Below are positions 37,084 through 49,516 of a DNA stretch of 64,000 nucleotides, in pieces; the stretch's first letter is position 1; each line of letters starts with the position of its first letter. The stretch comes from Entonaema liquescens (lineage: Eukaryota; Ascomycota; Sordariomycetes; Xylariales; Xylariaceae): NCBI GenBank assembly GCA_902805475.1, contig CADCSX010000001.1:3534001-3598000 (forward strand), given 5' to 3'. The translations under genes and the position numbers were made by a program. The notes beneath the pieces were generated by a model. That model worked only from the letters and a program-made list of their open reading frames with translations. It was not told the DNA's origin and searched no databases.

Positions 37084-39702
37084 GCACTCCCTGGCCATGC
37101 GGTTGTTAATCCTCGCTTTCGGTAATGAGCAGTTACGGGGGATATTGTAGTGGGACGAACACTGCATGTACGATAGGTAGGTAGATTACGTGCGACGACT
37201 ATCTCGCCATATCCTAGGCGTTTCTATGGCACTCTGGGTACTTGGCTACTCAATCTGCGGGATGATACCTAGAAAAGAGAGTCAACAAGTCGTACTTACG
37301 GGGTATACGCATTTTCTAGGCTGACTGGTCAGGAGGTGGCTTCTATTAGAGTGCATATAATTCCCGGAAACGCCTCTAAGGTATGGTGAGATAGATCTAC
37401 CTAACTACTCTCAGTTTTCTTCGATAGTTAGGTAGTTACTGATAATTCACCAGCGAATATACATGGTATTTCGACCTGCTTCCCATTTATACGGAAGACA
37501 TGGGTCAACCTCACGTTCTAGTCCGCTAGACAAACTATTGCAGTTCACATACGTCGTTTTCATGAACTAATAAGTCTCTGGGCTCGACTATACTGTCACG
37601 GGACGACCGCGTGAACCCCTGGCGGGTCACCGCTGTGTATATAAGGGTAGATAGATGAGAGAACCTAGACTTCTTTCCATTTTCCTCCTCGGGCAACGAC
37701 TTGAATATCTACCATACCATGACATATACCCACGACGCGACCCCCGTAGACAATAATGCCCATTTCTATTTCTCTACACCATAAAGTATACCTAGATGCA
37801 CCTTGAATATAGAGGAGTACTTTAAGGTCATAGATATCAAGTCAATATTCCCTTGATTGACATGCCCCTATTCTCATTTGCGATTAGGTATTTCGTATGC
37901 TTTATGATGTCTTCATGAATTATGCAGTAAAGAACCGACAATCTAGTGTTTCCTGTGCACTATAGCGAGCTTAACTCTCGGGAGTGCGAACTAGAGGCTT
38001 GGAGGTTCATGTTGTTCAATATCTGAGAGCTAAGGTGCCTGGACCTCGGGCAGTGGGATACACCAGCCCGGGCAAATCCTATTAGTTACTTCACAGAAGG
38101 ACCTAGCTAATAGAGTACTTCTCCTGATTAATCATCCGAGCAAGTTAAGATAGCCAACAAATCCAGATGCCCTGCGTTTACCGAGTAACCAGAGCAAACC
38201 ACTAGTCTCATCGTGTCTATCTGCCGATAACTAGTATATTTTTAGGATCCTCTTTCTCAGGTCGTAGCATCGAGATTTTCACGATACCTCGGTTGCATTG
38301 ACACGATCGGGACCGAAGCCCCCTTGAAAGATACTGGAACGAGATCTCCTGAGCTCACAAGATGCCTGTCTACCGTCTTGGCGGCCTTCGTGTAGGCACC
38401 TAAAGGAGCGCCACACATCTGCCACACTTTCTAATGGATTCTGTCACCATATACTTACGTTTATCTAACTAGGCAGTTACCGTCTAGGTATGCAGGTTAG
38501 TTTGGAGATTGCGCTGGTTTTAGAGGGTAGCAGTAGAAGTAGCGGACTTTTGAATCTTGCCATCGAAATAATCAATGGGTCGATGTCCGAAGGATTCATG
38601 TATGCGCCTCTGAAATGTAACATAGCAACCCTCCGCCGTCTCAATCCGGAGCGCCTCAATCCTTGCTAGTGGGTTGGTCGCGGGCTGGGGAGGCTGATGG
38701 ATGGCATAAAGTTGTGCGGGTTCCGTCTGCTTTGCGGTTCCTCCCGCTGGATCTGGTAGCGTCACGATTAAGCTTATTGCATGCGCCTCCGTACGCCATG
38801 ATTCTTGCGGGATGTTTAAGTTAGATACTTAAGACCGATGTACTGTTGGAGAATTATTGGATATTCGGTGGCCACTGAGAGCCTGCAATGCAATGCAACA
38901 GAACTGAATCATGTTTCCCTATCACATTCAACTTCTATGATACCGAGCATATGACATGTGGGTAGCGTTGCTATTGCTATGGTGGTAATGTGGTAACGTA
39001 TGTGGCAACGTGGGCTTTATGTTTAGTGAGAAGGGAATGTTTGAACAGGTTCCAAAGCTGGTACCGAGAGCTGTAACAAATGCAGTTGGGTGGGATGTGT
39101 TGAGCCAATGGAGCTTTGATCTTACAATGCGTGTGCACGATCATCTCCTTTTCAAGTTTTGTCAAGCCTCGGTTAAGCTGTTCCTGCCTTTACAGGTAGG
39201 AATTAGACTTGGGTTTACATCCCGCTTCATGCGACTGAGTTCTGCGGTCGCAAATTAATAATAATAACTTAAACTTAGTTGACCAACCCGACGTTGCACT
39301 AGGTGTAGTTGATATATCTCCTGCTGTTACTGTTGGTGAGCTTTGCTTTGGACTGTCTAGTGCAATTATTGGCATCAAGTTTATCGTCCTCGATTTCTCA
39401 TCAAGAAAGTTATGATTTGTGCATTTCTTTTCTCTATTCGGGCCGTTGCGGCTGGATGGCTGGATCGGGGGCGTTATTTGTCAAGGTTTTGGAGGGCGGC
39501 AATGCGGATCTTATTATTTATTGAATTTGGGGGCTATGAACCATGAAGATCATTCGTCACGAACAGATTCTAGCCTTGGCCCTTTATGTTGTGACCTTGG
39601 TCCCCTTCTTAAGAGGTTGTTCAACCAGTCTTACTGCATTTGGCGGCTGTTGACGGCAGCCTATCATTTCTCAAATCAGTGCCCTCCACGTTGGAAGCTT
39701 TA
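37084..39702. other. long intergenic stretch with a coding-like fragment
   Basis: 2.6 kb without an intact gene. A minus-strand open frame at about 38520-38815 reads as protein-like (QESWRTEAHAISLIVTLPDP, then CYVTFQRRIHESFGHRPIDY) but has no good start and no family I recognise. It may be an exon or relic of a cluster gene next to the UstYa gene. The rest shows only short ORFs. Confidence 0.5.
38520..38815 (-). pseudogene. orphan coding-like fragment, unrecognised
   Basis: The minus-strand frame stays open from about 38815 to the stop at 38520. Composition is protein-like, including RIEALRIETAEGCYVTFQRR and HESFGHRPIDYFDGK. The first start in frame is a GTG at 38765, so it is more likely an internal exon or gene remnant than a whole gene. 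It lies about 0.9 kb downstream of the UstYa-family gene, on the same strand. No function is proposed. Confidence 0.3.
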
Positions 39703-40617
39703 TCAAGGGTTCCATGGTAGACTTTCTTGTCCCTCGGGCTGCTTCCATTCAAACCCATCCGGAATTTCAACGGCGCGATCTCGCAACCAATCTTGCGCCG
39801 CGTCCCAATTCACGCACTTGTGCATGGCATTAGAGTTGGGGGTCGGATTTTGATGCTGTAGGACCCAATCGTACGTCACTAAACCTGTGTCAAAGTTGCA
39901 CATAATGCTCTGTCTGATGTAGTCCACGCAATGTTCAAAATGCCGTTCGTAAAGTTCCGGAACATCTTCAACCTTGCGTAGAACATCCGGGAAGTAGGTG
40001 CGATGATGGTCTTGCCAGAGGAAATGTAGACAATGGAGCTGATGCGTTCCGACTGTCGTTACCATGTATCCGCCTCCGGCTTTCTCTGGAAACTGGACTG
40101 CGGTGCGGGTTGAGTGGTTGACTTTCTCGTAGTCCGAAGCGGATACGGCAATCATCCCGTATTGCATAACTGAGTGCCAGGCCTCTTCAACAGCTGGTGT
40201 TGGCGGACCTTTGAAGGGCGATTCATACCATAGTGACCCGTTGAACCGGACCGTGATGTAGGGCTGCGTGGCCAAGGCCTCGTTAACAGGGGCTGGGTAA
40301 AGAGTTGTAAGCTTAATCTCTAGCATGTGACAGGTAAGTTACAGAGGGACTCTCGGGTCCTTACAGTAGTAATTATGCATGTCCCAACATCTTGCAGCTA
40401 TGAAGGCACCATCATAGGAACGTATTAAAAGGATCAATAGACTGATAATGATGATCGAGCTCAGAGCGTGAGCAAGCCAGTGGTATCTTCGCGTTCGGTT
40501 ATGAGTTGTGCAACGTTTGCACTCTGCGTATTCCTCTTCCTTCTCATCAGGGGTTTCAGTTGAAGGGGAGTCCGAGGAAGAGCTCAAAAGGGGGTGATAG
40601 GCAAATTGTAGAGGCAT
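39703..40617 (-). CDS. UstYa-family (DUF3328) oxidase, candidate peptide-modifying enzyme
   Basis: Minus-strand exons 40617-40365 and 40292-39703 join at phase 1 (donor GTAAGG, acceptor TACCCAG), giving 280 residues. The join restores NYY-SPVNEAL, the conserved Y-S-P..EA stretch after the membrane anchor. It is a type II membrane protein: a short acidic cytoplasmic N-terminus, then one helix at about 47-66 (WLAHALSSIIIISLLILLI). The lumenal domain carries FNGSLWYESPFKGPP and both HxxHC motifs, HQLHC (168-172) and HFEHC (202-206), which define DUF3328. N102 and N143 are possible glycosylation sites. In the ustiloxin, asperipin and phomopsin pathways UstY proteins carry out oxidative cyclisation of Kex2-released peptides in the secretory route. 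Here the gene diverges from the Lys-Arg repeat precursor at 41617, which strongly suggests that peptide as substrate (inference). Confidence 0.92.
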
Positions 40618-41616
40618 GGCTTCGATTGATGGTATAATATGAGCTGGTGTCAATGAGATTCAGATGAGCTGCCTGGTGTAGCGAATAAGTAGTTGGATAG
40701 TGACAAAAATGCTGGTCGAACTTTTCATAGACACATGTTGATCAAGCTCTCAAGCTTCGACCTCGTATGTTAATACCCGTCTTCGAAAGAGCGGAGTTCG
40801 TTATCATTCGCCAGCGGCAGGCAACTAGGTCTTGTAGATGCTCAAGGTAGATCTAGGTATAATTTCACAATGGGATCACATCCAATTCCCCGCATTTGCT
40901 TACACCTCCTTGCATCTATCGTGGTATGTTGTCTGTCCAAATTCTAGGCTCGAGAGCTCTCTCTTCGGGTATCTTGCCGGTCATAGTTAAGGGACCGGGT
41001 ATTCACCATAATTATAATCTGTGAGGTAACCATCTAATTATCGTCGTCTCATTCGCATTTCTCCGAAGCTTACGAGCCCACCTCTGCTTACGTGGGATAG
41101 GTTTGGCCAGAACGAAAACGTAAGTGGGGCTTATAGCATATGCGTATTGTAGTACTCTAGGTAGGTAGATGATGCGATAGCTTGGACTGGTTTATCTCAT
41201 AGGTTGAGTTGGCTATGGCACTAGATCTTCCTAGGTTCACATCTTGAACTATTACAGTGAAACCAATGGAGTTCTTTACGCCCACTCTCCACATGTAAGC
41301 CGGCCTAATGTATAATTCTCTGCTTAATAGCAAGTGATCTGCAAATTTATGAGTCTCCGTTGCGATTACGCCCGTGGGGAGCGGGGAAGACAGTTTCTCC
41401 TTGGCTCAGCCTTATGAACTAGCGGGAATAGTAACTACCGAGTCATACAGGCTAGATGAGGTGTAGAAATGGTATAAATGGGATGCTATTCGAAGTGGCG
41501 TTTCGATTATTTTCCACTTCAACCATCATCGGAATCCTGTCTCTTTCGTTACGAATTATTTCGAGTAAATTTGTTCTTGCCACTTGCAATTAATATTTGG
41601 ACGCTTATCCTTCACC
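40618..41616. promoter_or_regulatory. divergent promoter region of the UstYa/precursor pair
   Basis: 999 bp shared between the start codons of the UstYa-family gene (-) and the repeat precursor (+). The spacing and orientation allow coordinated expression. Apart from a TATA-like box before the precursor I did not identify a specific activator site. No other gene is seen. Confidence 0.55.
41473..41479 (+). promoter_or_regulatory. TATA-like box of the precursor gene
   Basis: TATAAAT lies 138 bp before the precursor ATG, leaving room for a leader of about 100 nt. It is the only good TATA match close upstream. The assignment is by position and consensus only. Confidence 0.45.
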
Positions 41617-42012
41617 ATGAAGAGTTTCATTCTTCTCCCACTGATCGCCGCGATCGCGGTTGCTGCTCCAACGCCGAAGCCCAAGAGTATATCTTGCCCC
41701 TCGATTACGAACAAAGACCAGTGAAAGATGCTGACCTCATTAGACTTCGAGGCTGACCCCGCGCTCACTATTGGAACCCCAAACGACTCGTCTTATGCAA
41801 CTAAGCGAGAGACATTTGAGGCTGACCCATTGCTACAAGTTGGGAACTCAGAGGAGTCGTCGTACGCGGAGAAGAGAACCAGCTTCGAAGCCGACCCATT
41901 ACTAGATGTCGGGAATCCGGATGAGTCCTCATACGCTGAGAAGAGGGCTAATTTTGAGTCGGACACCGCGCTCCAGGTTGGGGACAGTGTTGAGTCTTCA
42001 TATGCTCAGTAA
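41617..42012 (+). CDS. secreted repeat precursor peptide with Lys-Arg (Kex2-type) sites, candidate RiPP precursor
   Basis: Exons 41617-41686 and 41744-42012 join at phase 1; the 57-nt intron has branch GCTGAC and acceptor CATTAG. The product has 112 residues. Residues 1-17 are a signal peptide (MKSFILLPLIAAIAVAA), then PTPKPK. Four repeats of 23, 23, 23 and 21 residues follow (23-45, 46-68, 69-91, 92-112). Each repeat opens xxFE(A/S)D, has a variable middle such as PLLQVGNSE, and ends SSYA; the first three finish with x-Lys-Arg (44-45, 67-68, 90-91). Each repeat has exactly one Phe and one Tyr and no Trp, His or Cys. This is the design of fungal Kex2-processed precursors such as those of ustiloxin, asperipin and phomopsin, but none of their cores is present. 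Unspliced, the frame stops after 35 codons. The divergent UstYa gene supports the call. Which residues form the mature core is not known. Confidence 0.88.
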
Positions 42013-42274
42013 ATGGATCGTCGCTTTGGGTTTGGCATAGATAAGGGTGATTGGCTACTTGCTCGTGCTATACTCTAGTGTAGTAGTGGTTACTCGTTAG
42101 ACTTATTTTGATAGGGTTCTGACGTGCGTCTGAATCTAGATGGTTGAACTATTCCAATCTTAGTGTATGTAATTCATATGTAACTAATTTATTCATATGT
42201 ATTATGATAATTGCGGCACGGCTTTCTTAATTTGCATTATTAAAGAGGGTCCGGTGTCACAGCCCTACCTTGTA

Positions 42275-42419
42275 TGTCATAGTATGGTATAAGTATGGAT
42301 TGGATTATGTTGTTATATTGGTTAGGTTCTATAAGGGAATTTCTAAGATAATAGACGTAGGAATATATTTAAGATATGTAAGTCCTTATATGGATCTTGT
42401 AGGTTTATGTCATATAACA
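42275..42419. repeat. left LTR of element B (145 bp)
   Basis: Aligns without gaps to 49367-49511 with C/T and G/A differences, for example TGTCATAGTATGGT against TGTTATAATATAAT. Preceded by TTGTA. This copy is the less mutated one over its first 90 bases. Confidence 0.9.
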
Positions 42420-45400
42420 TTTGCCATTTATAAAAAAAATGCAATGCTTTCATCGTTATTTATTTTATAATAAAATTATATTTAATCTTTATATAATTTT
42501 AATAAAATAATTATATTTATATTATATTATAAATTAATGTTTTTATAATTAAAAATTAATTAATAATTTATTTATATTTTTTTTTAACTTTTTTTATAAT
42601 AACCATCGTATATATTAATTATTAAATCTAATATATTTAATAAAATATTATTTTTTAATAATATTTTTTTTAATGATTTTTTTATAATATATTTTAAAAA
42701 AAATTAATTTTAAATATAATAAAAAACAATTAAAAACATTTAATGAAAATATTAATTTAAAATAATTAATTAATATTACATTATAAATTTTAAAATTATT
42801 AAAAAATTTTAAATAATAAATTAATTTTTTAATTTATTTAATAATACGAAAAAATCTTATATATTATTATTTTAATTTGCAATTAAAAATAACGGTAATA
42901 AAAATATTATAATTTTTATGTAATTATAAAAATATACGTTATTTTTCACGAAAAAATATAAATTTATATTATTGATTATAATAAAATTTTATAAACATAA
43001 ACATTAAAATAATTACGTTATAAATATTAATTTATAATGGGAAAAAATTTTAATGTTATATTTTTAAAAATTAAATAATAAAATTAAATATAAAACCGTA
43101 TAAAATTTTAAAAAAACTTAATTTCGTTATAAAAAACTTAATAAAATTTAATTTATATTAAAAATAAAAAAAATATTATTTTTATAATTTATTATTATTA
43201 AAAAAATAAAAATAATATCGTAAATAAAATTTAATAAATAAAATATATTATTTTATTTAATTATTAATTTAAAAGTAATAAACGGTTACATATAACAATT
43301 TTATACCGTATATTATTTAAAATATAAATTAAAATTTTAATAAAAATTTAAAATTTTTATTTAAAATAATGATTTTAAATAATTTTTATTTAACATTAAA
43401 TAATTAATTATAAAATACTTTAATTTATTATAAAATATTATAATTATATTTATTAAAGATTAAAATGGTTAATTTAATAAATTTATTAATGATAATATTA
43501 AATAAATTATAATTATTATTATTTTAAAAAAAATTAAAAATTATATTTATTATAATTATATAAAAAAAATAAAAAAGATTAATAATAAATTAAAATAAAC
43601 CATAAAATTTATAATTGCGTATATAATATAATGAATATTTAAGGTATAATTTTATATATTTTGTAAATTTTTTTTAATTAAAAATAAAATATTATAAATG
43701 GTTATAAAAATAATTAAATTTTAAATGGTTTAATTTATATATTATTTTAAAAATCTTAAAGTTGTAATTCTTTAATATATATAATTTATTATAAATATTT
43801 AAATATTTTTAAATAAATTTATTTTTTAAATAAAATAGGAAATTTATAATATTTTATTAATTAAAATAGTAATTAATATTAATGATATTTAACATTATTC
43901 GCCATTTAAGATTTTTACAATAATTTTATTATATTTTAATTTTAAACTTTAAGATTATTTATATTAATGTAATATTATAAATATTATATAATATAAAGAA
44001 ATTATTATTAAATCTTAAAATTGCCATATAAATAATTAATAAAATTTCGTTAAATAAAATTTAAAAATTATTTAATTATAAATCGGTAAATAAAGCTTAA
44101 TATTTGTTAACGTTATTAAAAAAAAAATTTAATTTTTTTAATTAAAAAGTTAATTTAACCGAATATAAAAAATCGGACGTTAGTAATTACAATAATATAT
44201 TAAAGATTATATGAAATTTCTTAAACTTATATAATAACGTATATAAAAATTTAAAAATATATTTAAAAACTTTAATTAATTATAAATTTTTATTATTCAT
44301 TACAATGGAATTAATAAAGTTTAAATACTTTATCATTTTAAAAATAATTTTATAATTAATAAAAATATAAACTTTTTTTTATATAATAAAAATATAATGA
44401 TAAATTTTTTTTAAAATTTAAATAAAATTTAAAATTTTTATTTTAATAAGTTAATATTGTTTTTTAAAATGTGTAAAAGTGCGCGATAAAAATATAATTA
44501 ATTTTATTACAATTTATAAAATATAAATAATAAACTTATCATTTTTCATTAATTTAAATAAAATATCTTCAATAATATAATAAATATAAACTTTAATTTT
44601 AATATAAAAAATATCGAAATTAATATATAATATTTTTATAAAATTAAAAAAATAAAAGATTATATATTTTATTAATATATTTTTAATATTATGGAATAAA
44701 TTTAATTTTATTTATAAAAAAATTATAATAATAATCTTTAATATCCATTTTTTTTTATTTTATTTTAACGATAATATATAAAAATTTATATAAAACAAAA
44801 AAGTTTTTTATTTTTTTAAAAATTTAATAAATTTAATATATTTTAATATATTATTTTTTATATAATTAATAAAATTAATGAAAATTTTTAAATTTTTTAA
44901 TCATTTAAAGAATATAATTTTAATAATTATAATAAATTTTTTTTTTATTATTAATAAATTAAAAAAATTAATAAAATAATTAAAAATGATATTATTGGAA
45001 AAAATAATAAATGATTTATTAAAATTAATTAATATATTTTTCATTTTTATTAAAGTAAAAATATAAATTAAATTTTTAATATATTTTTCAAATATAATAA
45101 AAGTTATATAAATATTATTATAATAAATATTAATATTATCAATAAATTTAAAAATAATATTTATTTATTTTTAAATATATGTATTATTATTTTTATATTT
45201 TATAATTAATATTTTAAATATATATTAACTTTTTATAATAATAATAATTAAAATTTATTATATTGTTAAGTAAATACATTATTAATAATAAAAAAATAAT
45301 ACATTAAAAATTATAAAATATAATTTATTTTAATATTTAATTAATATAAATTTTTATAATTTTATTAAATATTTATTATTAAAAATTATTTAATTAATAA

Positions 45401-48400
45401 TTTTTATATTAATAATTATATAACTTTTTCATTTAATTTCACCATTTCCATTTAAAATAAAAATATTTTTATAAATAACAAAAATTGGCATAAAAAAAAG
45501 AATAAGTTTTTAATTATAAAATATTTTATTTTAAAAAATTAACTTTATAATTGTATTATTAATGATTTTTTAATCTTTAATATTAATAATATAAAATTTA
45601 CATTTTTTAAAAATAAATTTTTTTTAATTTAGTTTAAATTTAATTAATTTAATTTTTTCTTCGAAGATATAAATAAAATTTTTATTTTTAAAAATATTAT
45701 AAAATTCCGAAATAACATTATAAAATTTTTTAAACTTTTTTAATTTATTAAAATTCTTATAAATAATCACATTATTAAAATATTTATTAATATTAAAAAT
45801 ACTTATAATAAATAATAAAAATTAATTAAAAATATAATTATTAAACTTGCGAATTTTAGATTTTTAATAGTAAATTTAATAACTTTATTATTAATAACAT
45901 AATAATTTTTATATTTTTAATCCATTAAAATTAAATAATTTATAAATATATTATAAAAAATAATAATGGGTTTTATAATATTATTATAAACAACGATTTA
46001 TTTTACATTATCATTAATTAAAAAAGTTAAATAAGTAATTTAATCATTAATAAACTCGAAAATTAAATTTTAATTAAAATTCGTATAATATAATATATTA
46101 ATATAATAATAATAATATAATGGGATAATAATATAATTCGCCATTATTATTTTAATTTTATTATATTTTTTATTATTTAAAATAATTAATAATAAAATTA
46201 TAATTTTATAAAATTAAATAATAATAATTTTTTTTAATAATAAAATATTAATGTTTTTAATATTAAAAATATTTATTCTTAATAATAATTTAAGAAATAA
46301 ACTTTTAATAAAAGTGATTTTGCGAAAAAACGAAATAATAATTAATTATCCATTATAAATATTTTTAAAATAAAATTTAATGATAATATACTTATTTATA
46401 ACAATTTAATTTACAAAAATTCCACGTATAAATATAAACGTTGTTTTTATGTAAATTTCGCTATTAAAGTAATGTTATTAAATTTATATTTTATCAACAA
46501 TAATTCGTATATAATTAATATTAACATAAATATTTTTTTAATATTTAAATTTAAAAAAAATCATAATAAAAAATTTAAAATATATTTTTATTTTATAAAT
46601 AAAGTTTATTTTAATATTAAAGAATAAATTAATTAATGAATTAATAATAAAAATTTTAGTTTTTAATATTAATTATAAAAATTTAAATAATATTTTAAAA
46701 TTAATATCGGTTATTATTTAAAGTTAATTATTATATTAATAATTAATAAATAATAATAAATAATAAATATTAAATAATAATAATTAATGAAAATTTTATA
46801 ATATTAATATATCGTTAATATAATGTAATTTAATTAAAATAAAATTCATTACGATTATAATATTCGTTAATTTTTATATATACATTAATAATAATATCAT
46901 TAACAATTATAATACATTATATTATATTAAAATCTCAATTAACAATTTCAATAAAAACGATGTAAATTTAAATAATAACTTATTATTATTAAAGTAATAT
47001 TGTTAAATGTAACGAAATAATTTATTACAATTAATAAATATTTTATTATAAAATTTACAATTAATTTATTTAAATATTTAAACCGTTATGCCGAAATATG
47101 CAACATTTTCAATATTATTATTAATAAAAAATAAACCGAAATTATTGGAAATTTTTCCATAAAATATAATTTCTTTATTATTGTAATTTTTTTCATTAAT
47201 ATAAATATCGGGATTATTAATATTTTTTTTTATATTACTTATATATACATTCGGTTTTTAATAAAATTATTAAAAATATTAATAATTATAATTTCCATTA
47301 TTTCCATTTTTATTTAAGTTTTTAATATCCGATTTAACATTTTAATTAAAAAATTATAAACGTTAAAATTAATTATTATTTTTTTAATATAATTTAAAAT
47401 ATTTTTAATAATTTTACATTTAATTATTTATAAAATTATTAATTTAATTTTTTAATTAATTATAATTATTATAAAAGAAATTATTTTATTTACCATAATT
47501 ATTACCATTATTATTATTATATTTATATATAAATTTTACTTTTTATAAAAAAATTAATTCGCATTTATTAATTTTTTAAAAAAATTATTTAAAAATAATA
47601 TTTACAATAAGTTTAATTAATTATTATTAAATATAATAATTAAATAATTCAAAAATATGCTTAAATTAGTTTTTAAATAAATAATCGTAAGTTTTTATAT
47701 CGCGGATAATATTATTAATAAAAAAACGTAATAATTTTTTATTTTTTATATTTAATAACGTAAATAATTGATTTTTTAAATTTTAGTAAATAATATTAAA
47801 ATATTTACGAAATTTAATAATAAGTTTTTTATAAATATAATTTATATTATTTATGGTTAAAATATTTTATTTCATTTTTATTAATTTAATTATTAATTAT
47901 TATTAAATAATATATTATAAATATAATATTTATATAATTTTAATTTTAATTTTTTTTAATTGATAAATAAATATAAAAATATTAATATAAATAATATATT
48001 TTTTAAAAAATATAATATTAATAAAATGGGGATTTGTTTGCAAAAAATTAAAATATTTAATTATTTTTAAAAAAATTTTTCCATTATTATTTTCATTATT
48101 TCCATTACCATTATTATTAACAATGCCGTAATTATTATTATTTACAAAACTTTATAATATTATTTAATAAAAGGTTTATATAATAATATTTACAATATTA
48201 ATAATTGTTATAAAAACATTAAAATTAACACGATTTTTTTATAAATTTAAATTTATTATATGAAATTAATTTTTTATTATAATTTAATTAATTTTAATAA
48301 ATTTTAATAAAAAAAATAATTAAAATAATATTTCGGAAAAAATAAATAATAATAGTAATAATAATTATTTAAAAAGTTATTTAATAATAATAAATTGTTT

Positions 48401-49366
48401 AATTATAATTGATTATTTAATAATAATAAGAATATTAATAATATTTAATAATAAATATTTAAATTTTATTTCGAAAAATTATTTAATAAATAATATAAAA
48501 AATGAAAATATGGTAATTGATTTAAAAAGTTATTTTAATGGTTTTAATAAAAATAATAAAATTTATTATTATAAGGTTTTTAAATTATTATTAAAACGGT
48601 AATATATTTATAAGTTAATAAAAATAAATTTTAAAAAATTAATATAATAAAATTAAAACGGTATAAAAATTAATTTAATATATTATAAATTTTTTATAAT
48701 AATAAATATAAAAAATGTTTTAAAAAATATAATAAATTTATTAAAAAAGGTAAATATTATCGTAAAGAAATTACAATTATTTTAATTAAATTATTGTAAA
48801 AGTTAAAAAATATTATATTTTTTTTTTTAACATTTAAAAAAATAATAAAATTATTTTTTTAATTTTATTTATTAAATTAAATAAATAATGTTTTTATATT
48901 ATAACGTTAAATTTCCTTTTAATAAAGTAAAAACGAATTAAGCGAAAATAAAGTTATGTTTATTAATTAATATAAAAAAAAAGTAATTTATTTTTAAAAA
49001 ATAAAAAAAACATAAAGTTTATTTATATATTTTTGTAAATATTAATAATAGTTGATAATAAAGTTATAAATAATTATTAAATTAATAATTATTAATAAAA
49101 TTTATTATAAATATAAATTATTAATAAAAATTATTAATAAAAATTAAAAATAATAATTTATTAATAAATAAATTTTAATAATAAAAATTAAAATAATTAT
49201 TATTTATTAAAAAAATTTATAATAATTTAACTAAGTTAATAATTAACTTTAATTTAATTTAATTTAATAGAAATTTCTTAATTTAATAAAAAATAAAACG
49301 TTTATTATAATTTATAATATTATAATTAAAAAATAATTAAAAAAACGAAATAATAAAATTATTAAA

Positions 49367-49511
49367 TGTTATAATATAATATAAATATAAATTAAATTAT
49401 ATTATTATATTAATTAAATTTTATAAAGGAATTTTTAAAATAATAAACGTAAAAATATATTTAAAATATATAAGTCTTTATGTGGATCTTGTGGGTCCAT
49501 GTCATATGACA
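49367..49511. repeat. right LTR of element B (145 bp)
   Basis: Direct copy of 42275-42419, the same length to the base. Its first 100 bases are heavily changed toward A/T, while its outer end (GTGGATCTTGTGGGTCCATG) is nearly intact. Followed by TTATA. Confidence 0.9.
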
Positions 49512-49516
49512 TTATA

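Larger units (their letters stand above)
42275..49511 (-). mobile_element. LTR retrotransposon B, Ty3/gypsy-like, RIP-degraded, related to A
   Basis: A 7237-bp element with 145-bp direct LTRs that begin TGTC and end GACA (AACA on the left copy). Flanks TTGTA (42270-42274) and TTATA (49512-49516) differ by one G/A and are taken as the target-site duplication. The interior is almost pure A/T and carries no intact frame. Minus-strand fossils include LKNLKIFINFINYIKNN near 44,850-44,910, the same block as in element A. Another is LSRTFTHFKKQY near 44,450-44,500, which matches the RNase H block preceding a YWPTE-type motif in fungal Ty3/gypsy elements. Alignable segments run in the same order and orientation as element A. 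Over much of the element C is kept better than G on the + strand, the reverse of element A, changing near 48.3 kb. It lies 262 bp after the precursor stop codon. Confidence 0.88.

Noticed and set aside
40320..40366. Nearest acceptor (CTAG) for the UstYa-gene intron
   Set aside because: It would create an in-frame TAG; the acceptor at 40293 restores the conserved YSP..EA stretch and keeps the frame.
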